Shown: positions 42,269 to 50,075, counted from the first letter of the stretch. The stretch: DNA of 64,000 nucleotides from Oscillospiraceae bacterium (GCA_902778115.1 CACYWG010000008.1:1-64000); one strand, 5' to 3'. Numbers and translations are program-made. Notes: generated by a model not told the origin, from the sequence alone.

Positions 42269-43354
42269 ATGAACGCGTTGCACTTTGCAAAACGAATCTG
42301 CGCGCTCCTGCTGCTTCTGGCACTGCTGTCGGCTCTGGCCGGCTGCGGGCAGAGCGGTGATGAGAGCGCCGCGCCGGAGGCGATCGAGCCGAAGGGCAAG
42401 GTGTACTACAGCTATTTCGACACCGTCTCCTATGTATATGACTACGCAGGAGATTCGGCAGAACGGTTTGACGACCGTTCTGCCGAAGTTTCGCTTATTC
42501 TGCAGGAATATCACCAGCTTTTCGACATCTATCACGAGTATGCGGGCGTGGTGAATCTCTGCACGCTCAACAAGGCTGCGGGTGGCGAGGCGCTTTCGCT
42601 CGACCCGCGGCTGATCGACTTTCTGCTGACGGCGCGGGATATGTATGACCTGACCGGCGGGGAAATGAACGTGATGCTCGGCGCGGTGCTGCGCCTCTGG
42701 CACGACTGCCGGGAGGCGGCCTCGACCGACCCGGAACACGCTTCGATCCCGACGGAGGAGCAGTTGAAGGAAGCCGAGGGGCATACCGGCATCGAACTGC
42801 TGGAGATCGACGCCGAGAAGGGCACGGCCCGCATTACGGATCCGCTGGCCTCCATCGACGTCGGCGCGCTCGGCAAGGGCTACGCCGTCGAGCGGGCGGC
42901 GGAGTATCTGGAGAGCGTGGGCGCCGAGGGCTATGTGCTCAACGTCGGCGGCAACATCCGCTGCATCGGCGCAAGGCCGGACGGCAGCGGCTGGGTTACG
43001 GCGATCCGCAATCCGGACCGCGCCGCGGAGGATTTTGCGCTGCGCATCCGCATCAGCGACACGGCCTGCGTGACCTCCGGCATCTATGAGCGCTATTTTA
43101 CGGTGGACGGTGTACGCTACCACCACATCATCGATAAAGATACCCTGAACCCGGCGGCATACTACGAATCGCTGACGGTGATCACCCGGGACAGCGGTCT
43201 GGCAGACGCGCTGTCGACGGCGCTGTTCTGCATGCCCTGGGAGGAGAGCGTCCGCCTGGCGGAGAGCCTGGAGGGCGTGGAGGCGCTGTGGATCTTCCCG
43301 GACGGGGAGCAGCGCAGCACTTCCGGCTTCGCCGCCTACGCGGCAGAAGCCTGA
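42269..43354 (+). CDS. apbE: FAD:protein FMN transferase ApbE (lipoprotein)
   Basis: 361 residues with a lipobox LAGC near residue 26, so the enzyme acts on the outer face. ApbE signatures: YFDTVSYVYDY, the flavin-site TGGEMNVMLGAVLRLWHD near 130, and SIDVGALGKGYAVERAAEYL near 195, plus DTACVTSGIYERYF near 270. It attaches FMN through a phosphoester bond to threonine or serine in S/T-G-A-T/S motifs. The RnfD and RnfG proteins encoded downstream both carry such motifs. Confidence 0.93.
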   Translation: MNALHFAKRICALLLLLALLSALAGCGQSGDESAAPEAIEPKGKVYYSYFDTVSYVYDYAGDSAERFDDRSAEVSLILQEYHQLFDIYHEYAGVVNLCTLNKAAGGEALSLDPRLIDFLLTARDMYDLTGGEMNVMLGAVLRLWHDCREAASTDPEHASIPTEEQLKEAEGHTGIELLEIDAEKGTARITDPLASIDVGALGKGYAVERAAEYLESVGAEGYVLNVGGNIRCIGARPDGSGWVTAIRNPDRAAEDFALRIRISDTACVTSGIYERYFTVDGVRYHHIIDKDTLNPAAYYESLTVITRDSGLADALSTALFCMPWEESVRLAESLEGVEALWIFPDGEQRSTSGFAAYAAEA

Positions 43355-43424
43355 CAAGGGGCGATGCGTCCCCAATGCGAAACTTCATTTGAAAAGCGAA
43401 ATCAATAGAATTGAGGTGGGAAAC

Positions 43425-44762
43425 TTGAGAAAAAATATCTCGACCCTGAAACTGCCCCACTATAAAAGCACGGCCGGCTGCGCCGCCGTGCGCATCCCGG
43501 TACCCAAAGAGGTGCTGCTTCCCGTATCGCCGATGAACTCCCACTCGGCCACGGCGGCCGAGCCCGTGGTGCAGGTCGGCGACCACGTCCGCGTCGGACA
43601 GCTGATCGCCAAGGAAAAGGACCGCGGCAGCTCGGACATCCATGCCTCGATCTCCGGCACGGTCAAGGCCATCGAGCCCTGTGCCCAGGGCGGGCGCAAG
43701 TCCATCGCGATCCGCATCGAGAGCGACGGGAAAATGGAAAAGTACCCCGATCTGCCGATCCCGCAGCCCACGAACCTGGACGAGTTCCTGGAATGTGTGC
43801 GCCTGAGCGGCACGGTCGGCCTGGGCGGCGCGGCCTATCCCGTGTGGGCCAAGCTCTCCGCCGCGCAGAAAAACCACATCGGCACCGTGCTCATCAATGG
43901 CGCCGAGTGCGAGCCCTTCATCACCAGCGACCACCGCGCTATGCTCGAGTGCGGGGATCTGGTCAAGAAGGGCGTGGAGCTTCTCAAGCAGTTCCTCGGC
44001 AGCGAGGAATTCATCTTTGGCATCGAGAAGAACAAGCCGGACGCCATCGAGGCGATGAAGAAGCTCTTTGCCGACGATCCGGCCGTGAAGGTGCTGGAGC
44101 TGAGCAGCGTGTATCCGCAGGGCGCCAAGCAGGTGCTGCTCTATAATGCCACCGGCAAGGTGGTGAAAAAGGGCGAGCGTCTGGCCAGCCTCGGCGTGAT
44201 CATCATCAACGTCTCCTCGCTGATCAAGATGGCGGAGTATTTCGTCACCGGCATGCCGATGGTCGAGCGCATCATCACCGTGGACGGCAGCGCCGTCAAG
44301 GAGCCGAAGAACCTGATCGTGCCGATCGGCGTCTCCGTGCGCGACATCGTGGAGGCCTGCGGCGGACTGAAGGAAGAGCCGGGCAAGATCCTCTTCGGCG
44401 GCGCGATGATGGGCAAGACCCAGGAGTCGCTGGACGCGCACATCCTCAAGGCGACCAACGCGGTCGTCATCATGAATCAGAAGGACGCCGCACAGACGGA
44501 GCCCTCTCCCTGCATCCACTGCGGACGCTGCGTCGCGGTCTGCCCGCTCGGCCTGAACCCGACGGCCTTTGACCGGGCCATGCAGGTCGAGGACGAGGAG
44601 AAGCGCGCCGAGATCCTGACCAAAGAGCAGGTCAAGGTGTGCATGGAGTGCGGCTGCTGCAGCTATGTCTGCCCGTCCCACCGCCCGCTGGCCGCAAACA
44701 ACAACGCCGCCATCGGCTTCATCCGCAGCTGGGAGCGCGCGCACAAGGAAGGAGGGAAGTAA
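43425..44762 (+). CDS. rnfC: RnfC-like NADH-binding subunit
   Basis: 445-residue peripheral subunit. N-terminal barrel-sandwich segment (VQVGDHVRVGQLIAKEK), then the flavin/NADH domain of the complex I 51-kDa type with GTVGLGGAAYPVWAKL near residue 130 and INGAECEPFITSDHR, the SLBB region, and two C-terminal 4Fe-4S motifs, CIHCGRCVAVCP and CMECGCCSYVCP. TTG 43425 has GAGGTGGG upstream. It is expected to take electrons from, or give them to, NADH on the cytoplasmic side. Confidence 0.9.
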   Translation: MRKNISTLKLPHYKSTAGCAAVRIPVPKEVLLPVSPMNSHSATAAEPVVQVGDHVRVGQLIAKEKDRGSSDIHASISGTVKAIEPCAQGGRKSIAIRIESDGKMEKYPDLPIPQPTNLDEFLECVRLSGTVGLGGAAYPVWAKLSAAQKNHIGTVLINGAECEPFITSDHRAMLECGDLVKKGVELLKQFLGSEEFIFGIEKNKPDAIEAMKKLFADDPAVKVLELSSVYPQGAKQVLLYNATGKVVKKGERLASLGVIIINVSSLIKMAEYFVTGMPMVERIITVDGSAVKEPKNLIVPIGVSVRDIVEACGGLKEEPGKILFGGAMMGKTQESLDAHILKATNAVVIMNQKDAAQTEPSPCIHCGRCVAVCPLGLNPTAFDRAMQVEDEEKRAEILTKEQVKVCMECGCCSYVCPSHRPLAANNNAAIGFIRSWERAHKEGGK

Positions 44763-44765
44763 GGC

Positions 44766-45692
44766 ATGAATTCACCCGTTATGGCCACCGGCCCGCACAT
44801 CCACAGCAAGGATAACAGCCGCCGGATCATGCTGGACGTGATCATCGCGCTGCTTCCCGCCGCCGTCGCCGCTGTCGTCCTCTACGGCCTGCCGGCCCTG
44901 TGGATGATCCTCGTCTGCGTCGTCAGCGCGGTCGCTTCCGAGATCCTTTTTAATCTCTGCACCGGCAAGGCGCAGTCCGTCGGCGATCTGAGCGCCGTCG
45001 TGACCGGCCTGCTGCTTGCGCTGAACCTGAGCACCAGGGTGCCGCTCTGGCAGTGCGTGCTCGGCAGCGTGTTCGCCATCGTGCTCGTCAAGTGCGCGTT
45101 CGGCGGCATCGGCCGCAACTTCGCCAACCCCGCCATCACCGCCCGCGTCTTCCTGCTGGCGGCTTTCAGCTCCACCGTCGCCGGCGGCGCCTTCCCGAAG
45201 GCGGTCGACGCGGTGTCCTCCGCCACGCCCCTGGAGCTCATCGGCGTGGAAGGCGCGGAGCTTCCGAGCCTTCTGGACATGTTCCTGGGCCTGCGCGGCG
45301 GCGCCATCGGCGAGGGCTGCATCCTGGCCCTGCTGCTCGGCTTTGCTTACCTGCTCGTCCGCCGCGTGATCCGCTGGCAGACCCCGGTGATCTTCGTCGG
45401 CACCGTGTTCGTGCTGTCTCTGATCGCCACCGGCAGCCTGACGGCCGCTACATATGAGATCCTCGCCGGCGGCCTGGTGCTCGGCGCCGTGTTTATGGCC
45501 ACCGACTACAGCACCACGCCCCTCACCCTCGAGGGCAAGGCCCTCTTCGCGCTCGGCTGCGGCGTCATCACCTTTGTGATCCGCTTCTTCTGCGCCTATC
45601 CCGAGGGCGTGTCCTTCTCCATTCTGTGCATGAACATTCTCGCGCCCTGGCTCGAGAAATGGACGCGCAGAAAGCCGCTGGGAGGTGAATGA
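44766..45692 (+). CDS. rnfD: RnfD-like flavinylated membrane subunit
   Basis: 308 residues, about ten hydrophobic segments, usual RnfD/NqrB-type fold. GIGRNFANPAITARVFLLAAF near residue 115 is conserved, and VSSATPLELIG near 155 contains the threonine to which FMN is covalently attached in the family (usually SGATP). FMATDYSTTPLT near residue 240 is another signature. Starts 3 bp after rnfC. It probably carries an electron across or along the membrane. Confidence 0.9.
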   Translation: MNSPVMATGPHIHSKDNSRRIMLDVIIALLPAAVAAVVLYGLPALWMILVCVVSAVASEILFNLCTGKAQSVGDLSAVVTGLLLALNLSTRVPLWQCVLGSVFAIVLVKCAFGGIGRNFANPAITARVFLLAAFSSTVAGGAFPKAVDAVSSATPLELIGVEGAELPSLLDMFLGLRGGAIGEGCILALLLGFAYLLVRRVIRWQTPVIFVGTVFVLSLIATGSLTAATYEILAGGLVLGAVFMATDYSTTPLTLEGKALFALGCGVITFVIRFFCAYPEGVSFSILCMNILAPWLEKWTRRKPLGGE

Positions 45693-45693
45693 G

Positions 45694-46926
45694 ATGAATA
45701 AATCGATTCGTTCCGTCCTCTGCCTCGTGCTGCTGCTGGCTGTGATGCTGGGCGCCACCTGGGGCGTGAACGCTCTGACCGCTCCGATCGTCGAGGCCAA
45801 CGCCAAGGCTTTGCTGGGCGATGCGGTGCTGATCTATGACAGTGCCGATCCCTCCGCCTCCGCGCTCGCCGTCACGGCCGACACCGTGCAGCGCGTCTAC
45901 AAAGACGATACCAAGCAGCTTTTCACCGTCGATCTCAGCACCAGCGAGGGCTATTCCCACGGCCCGATCGACCTGAAGCTGACGGTCGACTTTGAGGGCA
46001 GGATCGCCGGCCTGGAGCTGGTTCAGAATTCCGACGACAAGGACCTCGGCGAGGCCTTCCTCCCGAGCTTTGCCGGCCAGGACTCCGCCCTCGGCGGCGT
46101 GGAGCTGGTCGCGGGCGTGACCTACTCCTCCTCCGCCATCCGCAACGCCGTCTCCGACGGCATGAATACCCTGATCGACAACGGCCTCATCACCGCCGGC
46201 CAGAAGAGCGCCGAGCAGCTGCTGGCCGAGCTGATCCCGAGCGTCTATCCGGGCCTTGTCAACAAGGCCGGCGCCATCCAGGGTGAGGAGCTTGAGGGCA
46301 GCGGCGTTGTGACCAAGGGCTACAAGGCCGCCAACGGAAGCGGCTCCGCCTGGTTCATCCAGGACGGCGAGAACGCATACCTCGGCGTGGCTGATTTTGT
46401 CGGCGGCGTGCTGATCTTTGATCTGGAGGGCAATCTTGTCGAGGACTCCGCGCTGCTGAGCGCGGTGGCCGAGCTGGCCGCTCCTGTCAACGACGACCTG
46501 CACGAGGCGCAGCAGAAGGCGCTGGCCAGGCTCCTGCCCGAGGGCGCGGAGCTCCAGCCGATGCAGCTCACCGGCCTTGCCAACTCCGTCACCGGCGCCT
46601 ATTATGTCCCGACGGGAGACGGCGTGCTCTATGCCTTCGTCGCGCGGCCCTACGGCTACGCCAACGAGGTGATGGAGCTCTACTATGTGCTCGACGAGAA
46701 CGGCGCGATCGTTGCGATGCGCGCCAAGGAGCTCATCCTGCACAGCGAATACTTCACCAGCTACACGCTGGACGAGAGCTCCTACAGAGATAACTTCCTG
46801 GGCCTGACGGCGGACGAATACGCCGGTGAGGAGGCGCTGATCACCGGCGCCACGATGAGCAGCGACGCGGTCGATACCGCGACGCGGGACGTGTTTGAGG
46901 CCTTTCGCCTCGCCACCGCGAACTGA
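45694..46926 (+). CDS. rnfG: RnfG-like protein with two FMN-binding modules
   Basis: 410 residues, about twice the usual RnfG length. N-terminal transmembrane anchor (about 7-27), then an FMN_bind module ending in AGVTYSSSAIRNAV (near 140) and a second ending in ITGATMSSDAVDTATRDV (near 390). The second carries a standard T-G-A-T flavinylation motif; in the first the acceptor threonine and following serines remain, but the preceding S/T-G-A has become A-G-V. It therefore may hold one or two covalent FMNs. ATG 45694 follows GGAGGTGA within the rnfD end. Confidence 0.85.
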   Translation: MNKSIRSVLCLVLLLAVMLGATWGVNALTAPIVEANAKALLGDAVLIYDSADPSASALAVTADTVQRVYKDDTKQLFTVDLSTSEGYSHGPIDLKLTVDFEGRIAGLELVQNSDDKDLGEAFLPSFAGQDSALGGVELVAGVTYSSSAIRNAVSDGMNTLIDNGLITAGQKSAEQLLAELIPSVYPGLVNKAGAIQGEELEGSGVVTKGYKAANGSGSAWFIQDGENAYLGVADFVGGVLIFDLEGNLVEDSALLSAVAELAAPVNDDLHEAQQKALARLLPEGAELQPMQLTGLANSVTGAYYVPTGDGVLYAFVARPYGYANEVMELYYVLDENGAIVAMRAKELILHSEYFTSYTLDESSYRDNFLGLTADEYAGEEALITGATMSSDAVDTATRDVFEAFRLATAN

Positions 46927-46938
46927 GGAGGTGCGCAC

Positions 46939-47556
46939 ATGAAGAAAATCCATCCTGTGACGCTTCTGTTCCTTGGCGCCGTGCCCGCGCTGGCGGCCTC
47001 CGCCGACGTGCGCGCTGCGCTCGGCATGAGCCTGGCGGTGCTGCTGGTGCTGCTGTGCTCCACCCTGCTGCTGGGTCTGCTGCGCAAGCTGATCCCTTCC
47101 GAAGCCAAACTTCCGGCCGCCGTGCTGACGGTGGCGGGCTTTGCCTCGATGGCGCAGCTGCTGCTGAACGCTTTCCTGCCCACGGCAACCTCCATGCTGG
47201 GCCTTTACCTTGCAGTCCTGGCGGTCGATCTGATGATCTTCTCCGCTGCGGAGACCGCACTTGACGAGGGCCTCGGCGCTGCGCTGGGCCGCGCCGTGCT
47301 CACCGCCGTCTGCTTTGCGGTCTTTGCTCTGATCCTCGCCGCGCTGCGCGAGATCTTCGGCGCGGCCAGCTTTGCCGGCCATGAGATCGCCGCGCTCAAG
47401 GCGTACCGCATCCCGCTGCTGCTCCAGAGCTCCGGCGGACTGATCCTCTACAGCATCCTGCTGGCCGTGGTCAACCGCATCTTCCCCGCCGGCCAAGCGC
47501 AGGGCAAGCTGACCCGCGCCGCCGTCGGCCTTGCGCCGGAGAATAAGGAGGCCTGA
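46939..47556 (+). CDS. rnfE: RnfE-like membrane subunit lacking the cluster cysteines
   Basis: 205 residues, six hydrophobic segments. Residues LLFLGAVPALAA (near 9-20) align with the canonical LGLCPLLA, with the cluster-binding cysteine replaced by Val15. The second canonical site, TNC-x4-GRAEAFA, aligns with AVDLMIFSAAETAL, with Leu98 at the cysteine position. Two other cysteines (40 and about 128) are not at ligand positions. ALREIFG near residue 135 and overall topology support the RnfE assignment. Confidence 0.8.
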   Translation: MKKIHPVTLLFLGAVPALAASADVRAALGMSLAVLLVLLCSTLLLGLLRKLIPSEAKLPAAVLTVAGFASMAQLLLNAFLPTATSMLGLYLAVLAVDLMIFSAAETALDEGLGAALGRAVLTAVCFAVFALILAALREIFGAASFAGHEIAALKAYRIPLLLQSSGGLILYSILLAVVNRIFPAGQAQGKLTRAAVGLAPENKEA

Positions 47557-47558
47557 GC

Positions 47559-48089
47559 ATGAAAGAACTGATTTTGCTGGTGCTGGGCTTTGTCCTGGTC
47601 AACAACTACGCGCTGACGGCCTATTTCGGCCTCACGCCGCTGATGGGCTTTGCCTCGCGGCGTGAAAAGATCCTCGTGCTGGGCCTCTCGGTCACGGGCG
47701 TGATGCTCGTCGCCTCCGCGATCCTCTGGCTGCTGCGCGGCCTGATCCCTGCCTGGGCGCAGATCCTCTGCGGCGTGGTCGTGGTGCTGGTGCTGGTGTA
47801 CCTGCTACAGCTGCTGCTGGGCAAGCGCCTCGGCCTGTACTTCCCGGTCATCGCGCTCAACAGTGCGGTGCTCGCCATCGCCCTGCAGCTCACCGCCGCC
47901 GACAGCATCGTCACGGTGCTCTTAAGCGCGCTGGGCGCCGGTCTCGGCTTCCTCTTCGGCCTGTTCCTGCTGGACGGTCTGGAGGCGCGTATCGAGGACG
48001 ATCAGCTGCCCAAGGCCTTCCGCGGGCTGCCGATCCGCGTGCTCGCCGCCGCGATCATCGCCCTGGCGATCTCCGCGTTCAAGTTCTGA
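47559..48089 (+). CDS. rnfA: RnfA-like membrane subunit lacking the cluster cysteines
   Basis: 176 residues, six hydrophobic segments. VNNYALTAYFGLTPLMG matches canonical VNN-x7-GLCPFMG with cysteine replaced by Thr26. FPVIALNSAVLAIAL matches FLPLITTNCAVLGVAL with cysteine replaced by Ser102. The inverted-topology partner RnfE shows the same losses. ILCG at Cys71 is elsewhere. C-terminal FRGLPIRVLAAAIIALAI matches the RnfA end. The stop codon overlaps the next start (TGATG). Confidence 0.85.
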   Translation: MKELILLVLGFVLVNNYALTAYFGLTPLMGFASRREKILVLGLSVTGVMLVASAILWLLRGLIPAWAQILCGVVVVLVLVYLLQLLLGKRLGLYFPVIALNSAVLAIALQLTAADSIVTVLLSALGAGLGFLFGLFLLDGLEARIEDDQLPKAFRGLPIRVLAAAIIALAISAFKF

Positions 48090-48469
48090 TGAAGCGGCTT
48101 TTCGCCAACAAAAAGCTGCTGGCCGATCTGTGCGTCATCCTCGCGCTGCTGCTTCTGGCAGGCGGCCTCGCCCTCGCGCTCCGTCTGGGGCGCGAGGCGG
48201 GCGGCCAGGCCGTCGTGCGCGTGGACGGACGGGTGACCGAGCGTCACTCCCTCGCGGAAAACGGCGTCTATCCCCTCAACGGCGGGAGCAATATCCTCGT
48301 CATCGAAAACGGTGAAGCTTTTCTCCGCGAGGCAAACTGCCCGGACCTTCTGTGCGTCAAGCAGGGGAGGATCCGCTATAACGGCCAGACCATCACCTGC
48401 CTGCCGAACCGCCTGACCGTGACGGTCGAGGGCGGGGAATCCAACGGCGTGGACTTTACCGTGGGGTGA
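48089..48469 (+). CDS. NusG domain II-family membrane-anchored protein
   Basis: 126 residues: one N-terminal transmembrane helix (about 10-32) and an extracytoplasmic NusG_II beta domain with two conserved cysteines in NCPDLLCVKQG and a third in ITCLPNRLTVTVEG. The family name is historical; this is not the transcription factor NusG. Proteins of this type travel with Rnf operons and Gx-transporter genes in Firmicutes. Translation is coupled to rnfA. The cysteine pair may be redox-active or bind a cofactor. Confidence 0.87.
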   Translation: MKRLFANKKLLADLCVILALLLLAGGLALALRLGREAGGQAVVRVDGRVTERHSLAENGVYPLNGGSNILVIENGEAFLREANCPDLLCVKQGRIRYNGQTITCLPNRLTVTVEGGESNGVDFTVG

Positions 48470-48473
48470 CGCG

Positions 48474-48953
48474 ATGAAAGCAAAACGAGTCACCGTGATG
48501 GCCATGTGCATCGCACTGGCCATGATCCTCTCCTATGTGGAGAGCCAGATCCCCTCGCCGGGCATCCCGGGCGTGAAGCTGGGCCTTGCCAACCTTGTCG
48601 TGGTCTTTGCGCTCTACCGCCTGGGCTGGAAGGAGGCCGCCGGCATTTCGCTGCTGCGCGTGTTCCTGGTCTCGCTCCTCTTCGGCCACGCCGCGAGCCT
48701 TGCCTACAGCGCTTCCGGCGCGGCGCTCAGCCTCGTCGGCATGATCCTGCTGAAGAAGTGGGACAAGCTCAGCTGCGTCGCGGTCAGCGTGATCGGCGGC
48801 GTGCTGCATAACGCCGGTCAGATCCTGATGGCCTGGGCGCTGATGGGCGCCAACGTCGTCTGGTACCTCCCGGTGCTGATCCTCAGCGGCACGATAGCGG
48901 GCGTCGCGATCGGCGTCGTCTCCGCAATCCTTGTCAAGCGCATCAAACTGTGA
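48474..48953 (+). CDS. Gx transporter-family membrane protein
   Basis: 159 residues, about five transmembrane segments with the glycine-x pattern of the family (SPGIPGVKLGLANLVVVFAL, ISLLRVFLVSLLFGHAASL). It is often mislabelled heptaprenyl diphosphate synthase component I, but it has no prenyltransferase aspartate motifs. The fold is related to ECF-type substrate-binding subunits. With the NusG_II protein it resembles the EetA/EetB pair of the Listeria extracellular electron transfer locus (from memory). Last gene of the operon. Confidence 0.85.
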   Translation: MKAKRVTVMAMCIALAMILSYVESQIPSPGIPGVKLGLANLVVVFALYRLGWKEAAGISLLRVFLVSLLFGHAASLAYSASGAALSLVGMILLKKWDKLSCVAVSVIGGVLHNAGQILMAWALMGANVVWYLPVLILSGTIAGVAIGVVSAILVKRIKL

Positions 48954-48959
48954 TATAAT
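48931..48959 (+). promoter_or_regulatory. Promoter-like sequence at the end of the Gx gene
   Basis: TTGTCA (48931-48936), 17-bp spacer, consensus TATAAT (48954-48959). Its start point would fall inside the following terminator stem, so a transcript would begin with a truncated hairpin. Confidence 0.45.
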
Positions 48960-48992
48960 GCGTCTCAACCAATGGTTGAGATGCATTTTTTT
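48960..48992 (+). terminator. Terminator of the Rnf-like operon
   Basis: GCGTCTCAACC pairs with GGTTGAGATGC across AAT and is followed by ATTTTTTT. Confidence 0.88.
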
Positions 48993-49013
48993 GCTGATTC
49001 AACGGATAGTTTA

Positions 49014-49041
49014 TTGATTTTTCGCCCCTTTCTGCTACGAT
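49014..49041 (+). promoter_or_regulatory. Putative promoter of the XRE region
   Basis: TTGATT (49014-49019), 16-bp spacer, TACGAT (49036-49041). The TACGAT and the following ribosome binding site are duplicated 145 bp downstream. Confidence 0.45.
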
Positions 49042-49318
49042 TTGTGCCAGAAGCAGAAAGGAGGTTCTCCGATGAGCGAAGGCGTGAACGAGAGCACAGG
49101 CGCGATCATCGCCCGGAAGCGCAGGGAACACGGCCTGACCCGGGAACTGCTGGCCGGGGAACTTGGCATCGGCTTTCTGTTACGATTTATGCCAGAAACT
49201 GAAAGGAGCTTCACCGATGAACGAGAACGTGAACGAGAGCATGGGCGCGATCATCGCCCGTAAACGCAAGGAACATGGCCTGACCCAGGAGCAGCTGGCC
49301 GGGGAACTGGGCATCAGC
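49029..49318 (+). repeat. Tandem duplication of a 145-bp unit (XRE gene 5' end)
   Basis: 49029-49173 and 49174-49318 align without gaps with about 21 differences. Each unit contains TACGATTT, a Shine-Dalgarno sequence, an ATG and the first 34 codons of an XRE-type helix-turn-helix. Only the second unit continues into a full gene. Confidence 0.85.
49072..49263 (+). pseudogene. Truncated XRE helix-turn-helix remnant
   Basis: ATG 49072 behind AAAGGAGG opens a frame beginning MSEGVNESTGAIIARKRREH, homologous to the start of the following regulator. After the first DNA-binding helices (LTRELLAGELGIG) it runs into the second unit in a wrong frame and stops at 49263. It has good translation signals, so a short peptide may be made, but the helix-turn-helix is incomplete. 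It overlaps the start of the intact gene and may affect its translation. Confidence 0.7.
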
Positions 49319-50056
49319 TATCAGGCGGTCAGCAAATGGGAAAACGAGCTTTCGAGTCCCGATATCTCCACGCTGCCGCTGCTGGCGGATCTGTTCGACA
49401 TCACGATCGACGAGCTCTTCGGGCGCGTGCCGACAAAGGCGGAGCCGGAGCAGGCGCTGATCCCTGCGGCGGAGCCTGTGCGCAGCGCGGGCGTGGAGCT
49501 TCCCTGGGAGGACGACGATACGCTGCGCGCGGTACTCTTTAAAGGGCAGCGCCTGGTCGGACACGAGGACGCATCCTTCTGCCCCGTCGCGGAAAAGATC
49601 GTTCTGCGCTATACAGGCGACGCCCTGGATGTGCAGAGCTGCTTTGACGTGAACGTGGAGGGCAGCGTGCGCGGCAGCGCCAGCGCCCAGGGCGACGTGA
49701 ACTGCGGTGCGGTGGGCGGCCCGGTCTCGGCCGGCGGCGACGTGAACTGCGGCGACGTGGGCGGCCCGGTCTCTGCCGGCGGCGACGTGGACTGCGGCAG
49801 CGTGTCCGGCAACCTCAACGCCGGCGGCGACGTGGACTGCGATAACGTCGAGGGCAACGTCAACGCGGGCTGTGACGTCGACTGCGACAGCGTCAGAGGC
49901 TCCGTCAGCGCGGGCGGAGACGTGGACTGCGACAGCGTCGGCGGCGACGTGCGCGCTGATGGCGACGTGAACTGCGACGGCATTGCGGACGACGGCGAAT
50001 TCCATTCCAATCTCAAGGACAAAAAGCGCGGCTTCAGCTTTGAACTGAAGCTTTGA
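49217..50056 (+). CDS. XRE regulator with C-terminal 15-residue Cys repeat
   Basis: 279 residues. XRE-type helix-turn-helix at about 10-65 (LTQEQLAGELGISYQAVSKW). A linker domain to about 145 is followed by seven 15-residue repeats with consensus GDVDCxxVxGxVxAG (158-260). Cysteines fall at 163, 178, 193, 208, 223, 238 and 253, exactly 15 apart, plus Cys219. Such regular glycine- and valine-rich repeats suggest a beta-solenoid like bactofilins, on which these cysteines would stack in a line. The C-terminal end is a basic segment. Target genes and ligand are unknown; its only close neighbours are the Rnf-like operon upstream and the partner-switching genes downstream. Confidence 0.8.
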   Translation: MNENVNESMGAIIARKRKEHGLTQEQLAGELGISYQAVSKWENELSSPDISTLPLLADLFDITIDELFGRVPTKAEPEQALIPAAEPVRSAGVELPWEDDDTLRAVLFKGQRLVGHEDASFCPVAEKIVLRYTGDALDVQSCFDVNVEGSVRGSASAQGDVNCGAVGGPVSAGGDVNCGDVGGPVSAGGDVDCGSVSGNLNAGGDVDCDNVEGNVNAGCDVDCDSVRGSVSAGGDVDCDSVGGDVRADGDVNCDGIADDGEFHSNLKDKKRGFSFELKL

Positions 50057-50075
50057 GCGCGCAAGATCCTGTCAT

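Noticed and set aside
48089-48469. NusG-like name suggesting a transcription elongation factor
   Set aside because: The protein has a transmembrane anchor and only the NusG_II-type domain with cysteines; it lacks the NGN and KOW parts of true NusG.
48474-48953. Annotation as heptaprenyl diphosphate synthase component I
   Set aside because: It is a small multi-pass membrane protein without DDxxD motifs; the Gx-transporter family fits.
49690-49990. 45-bp periodic repeats that could be read as a CRISPR-like array
   Set aside because: The period is an in-frame 15-codon protein repeat with diverged copies and no spacers; no cas gene is nearby.
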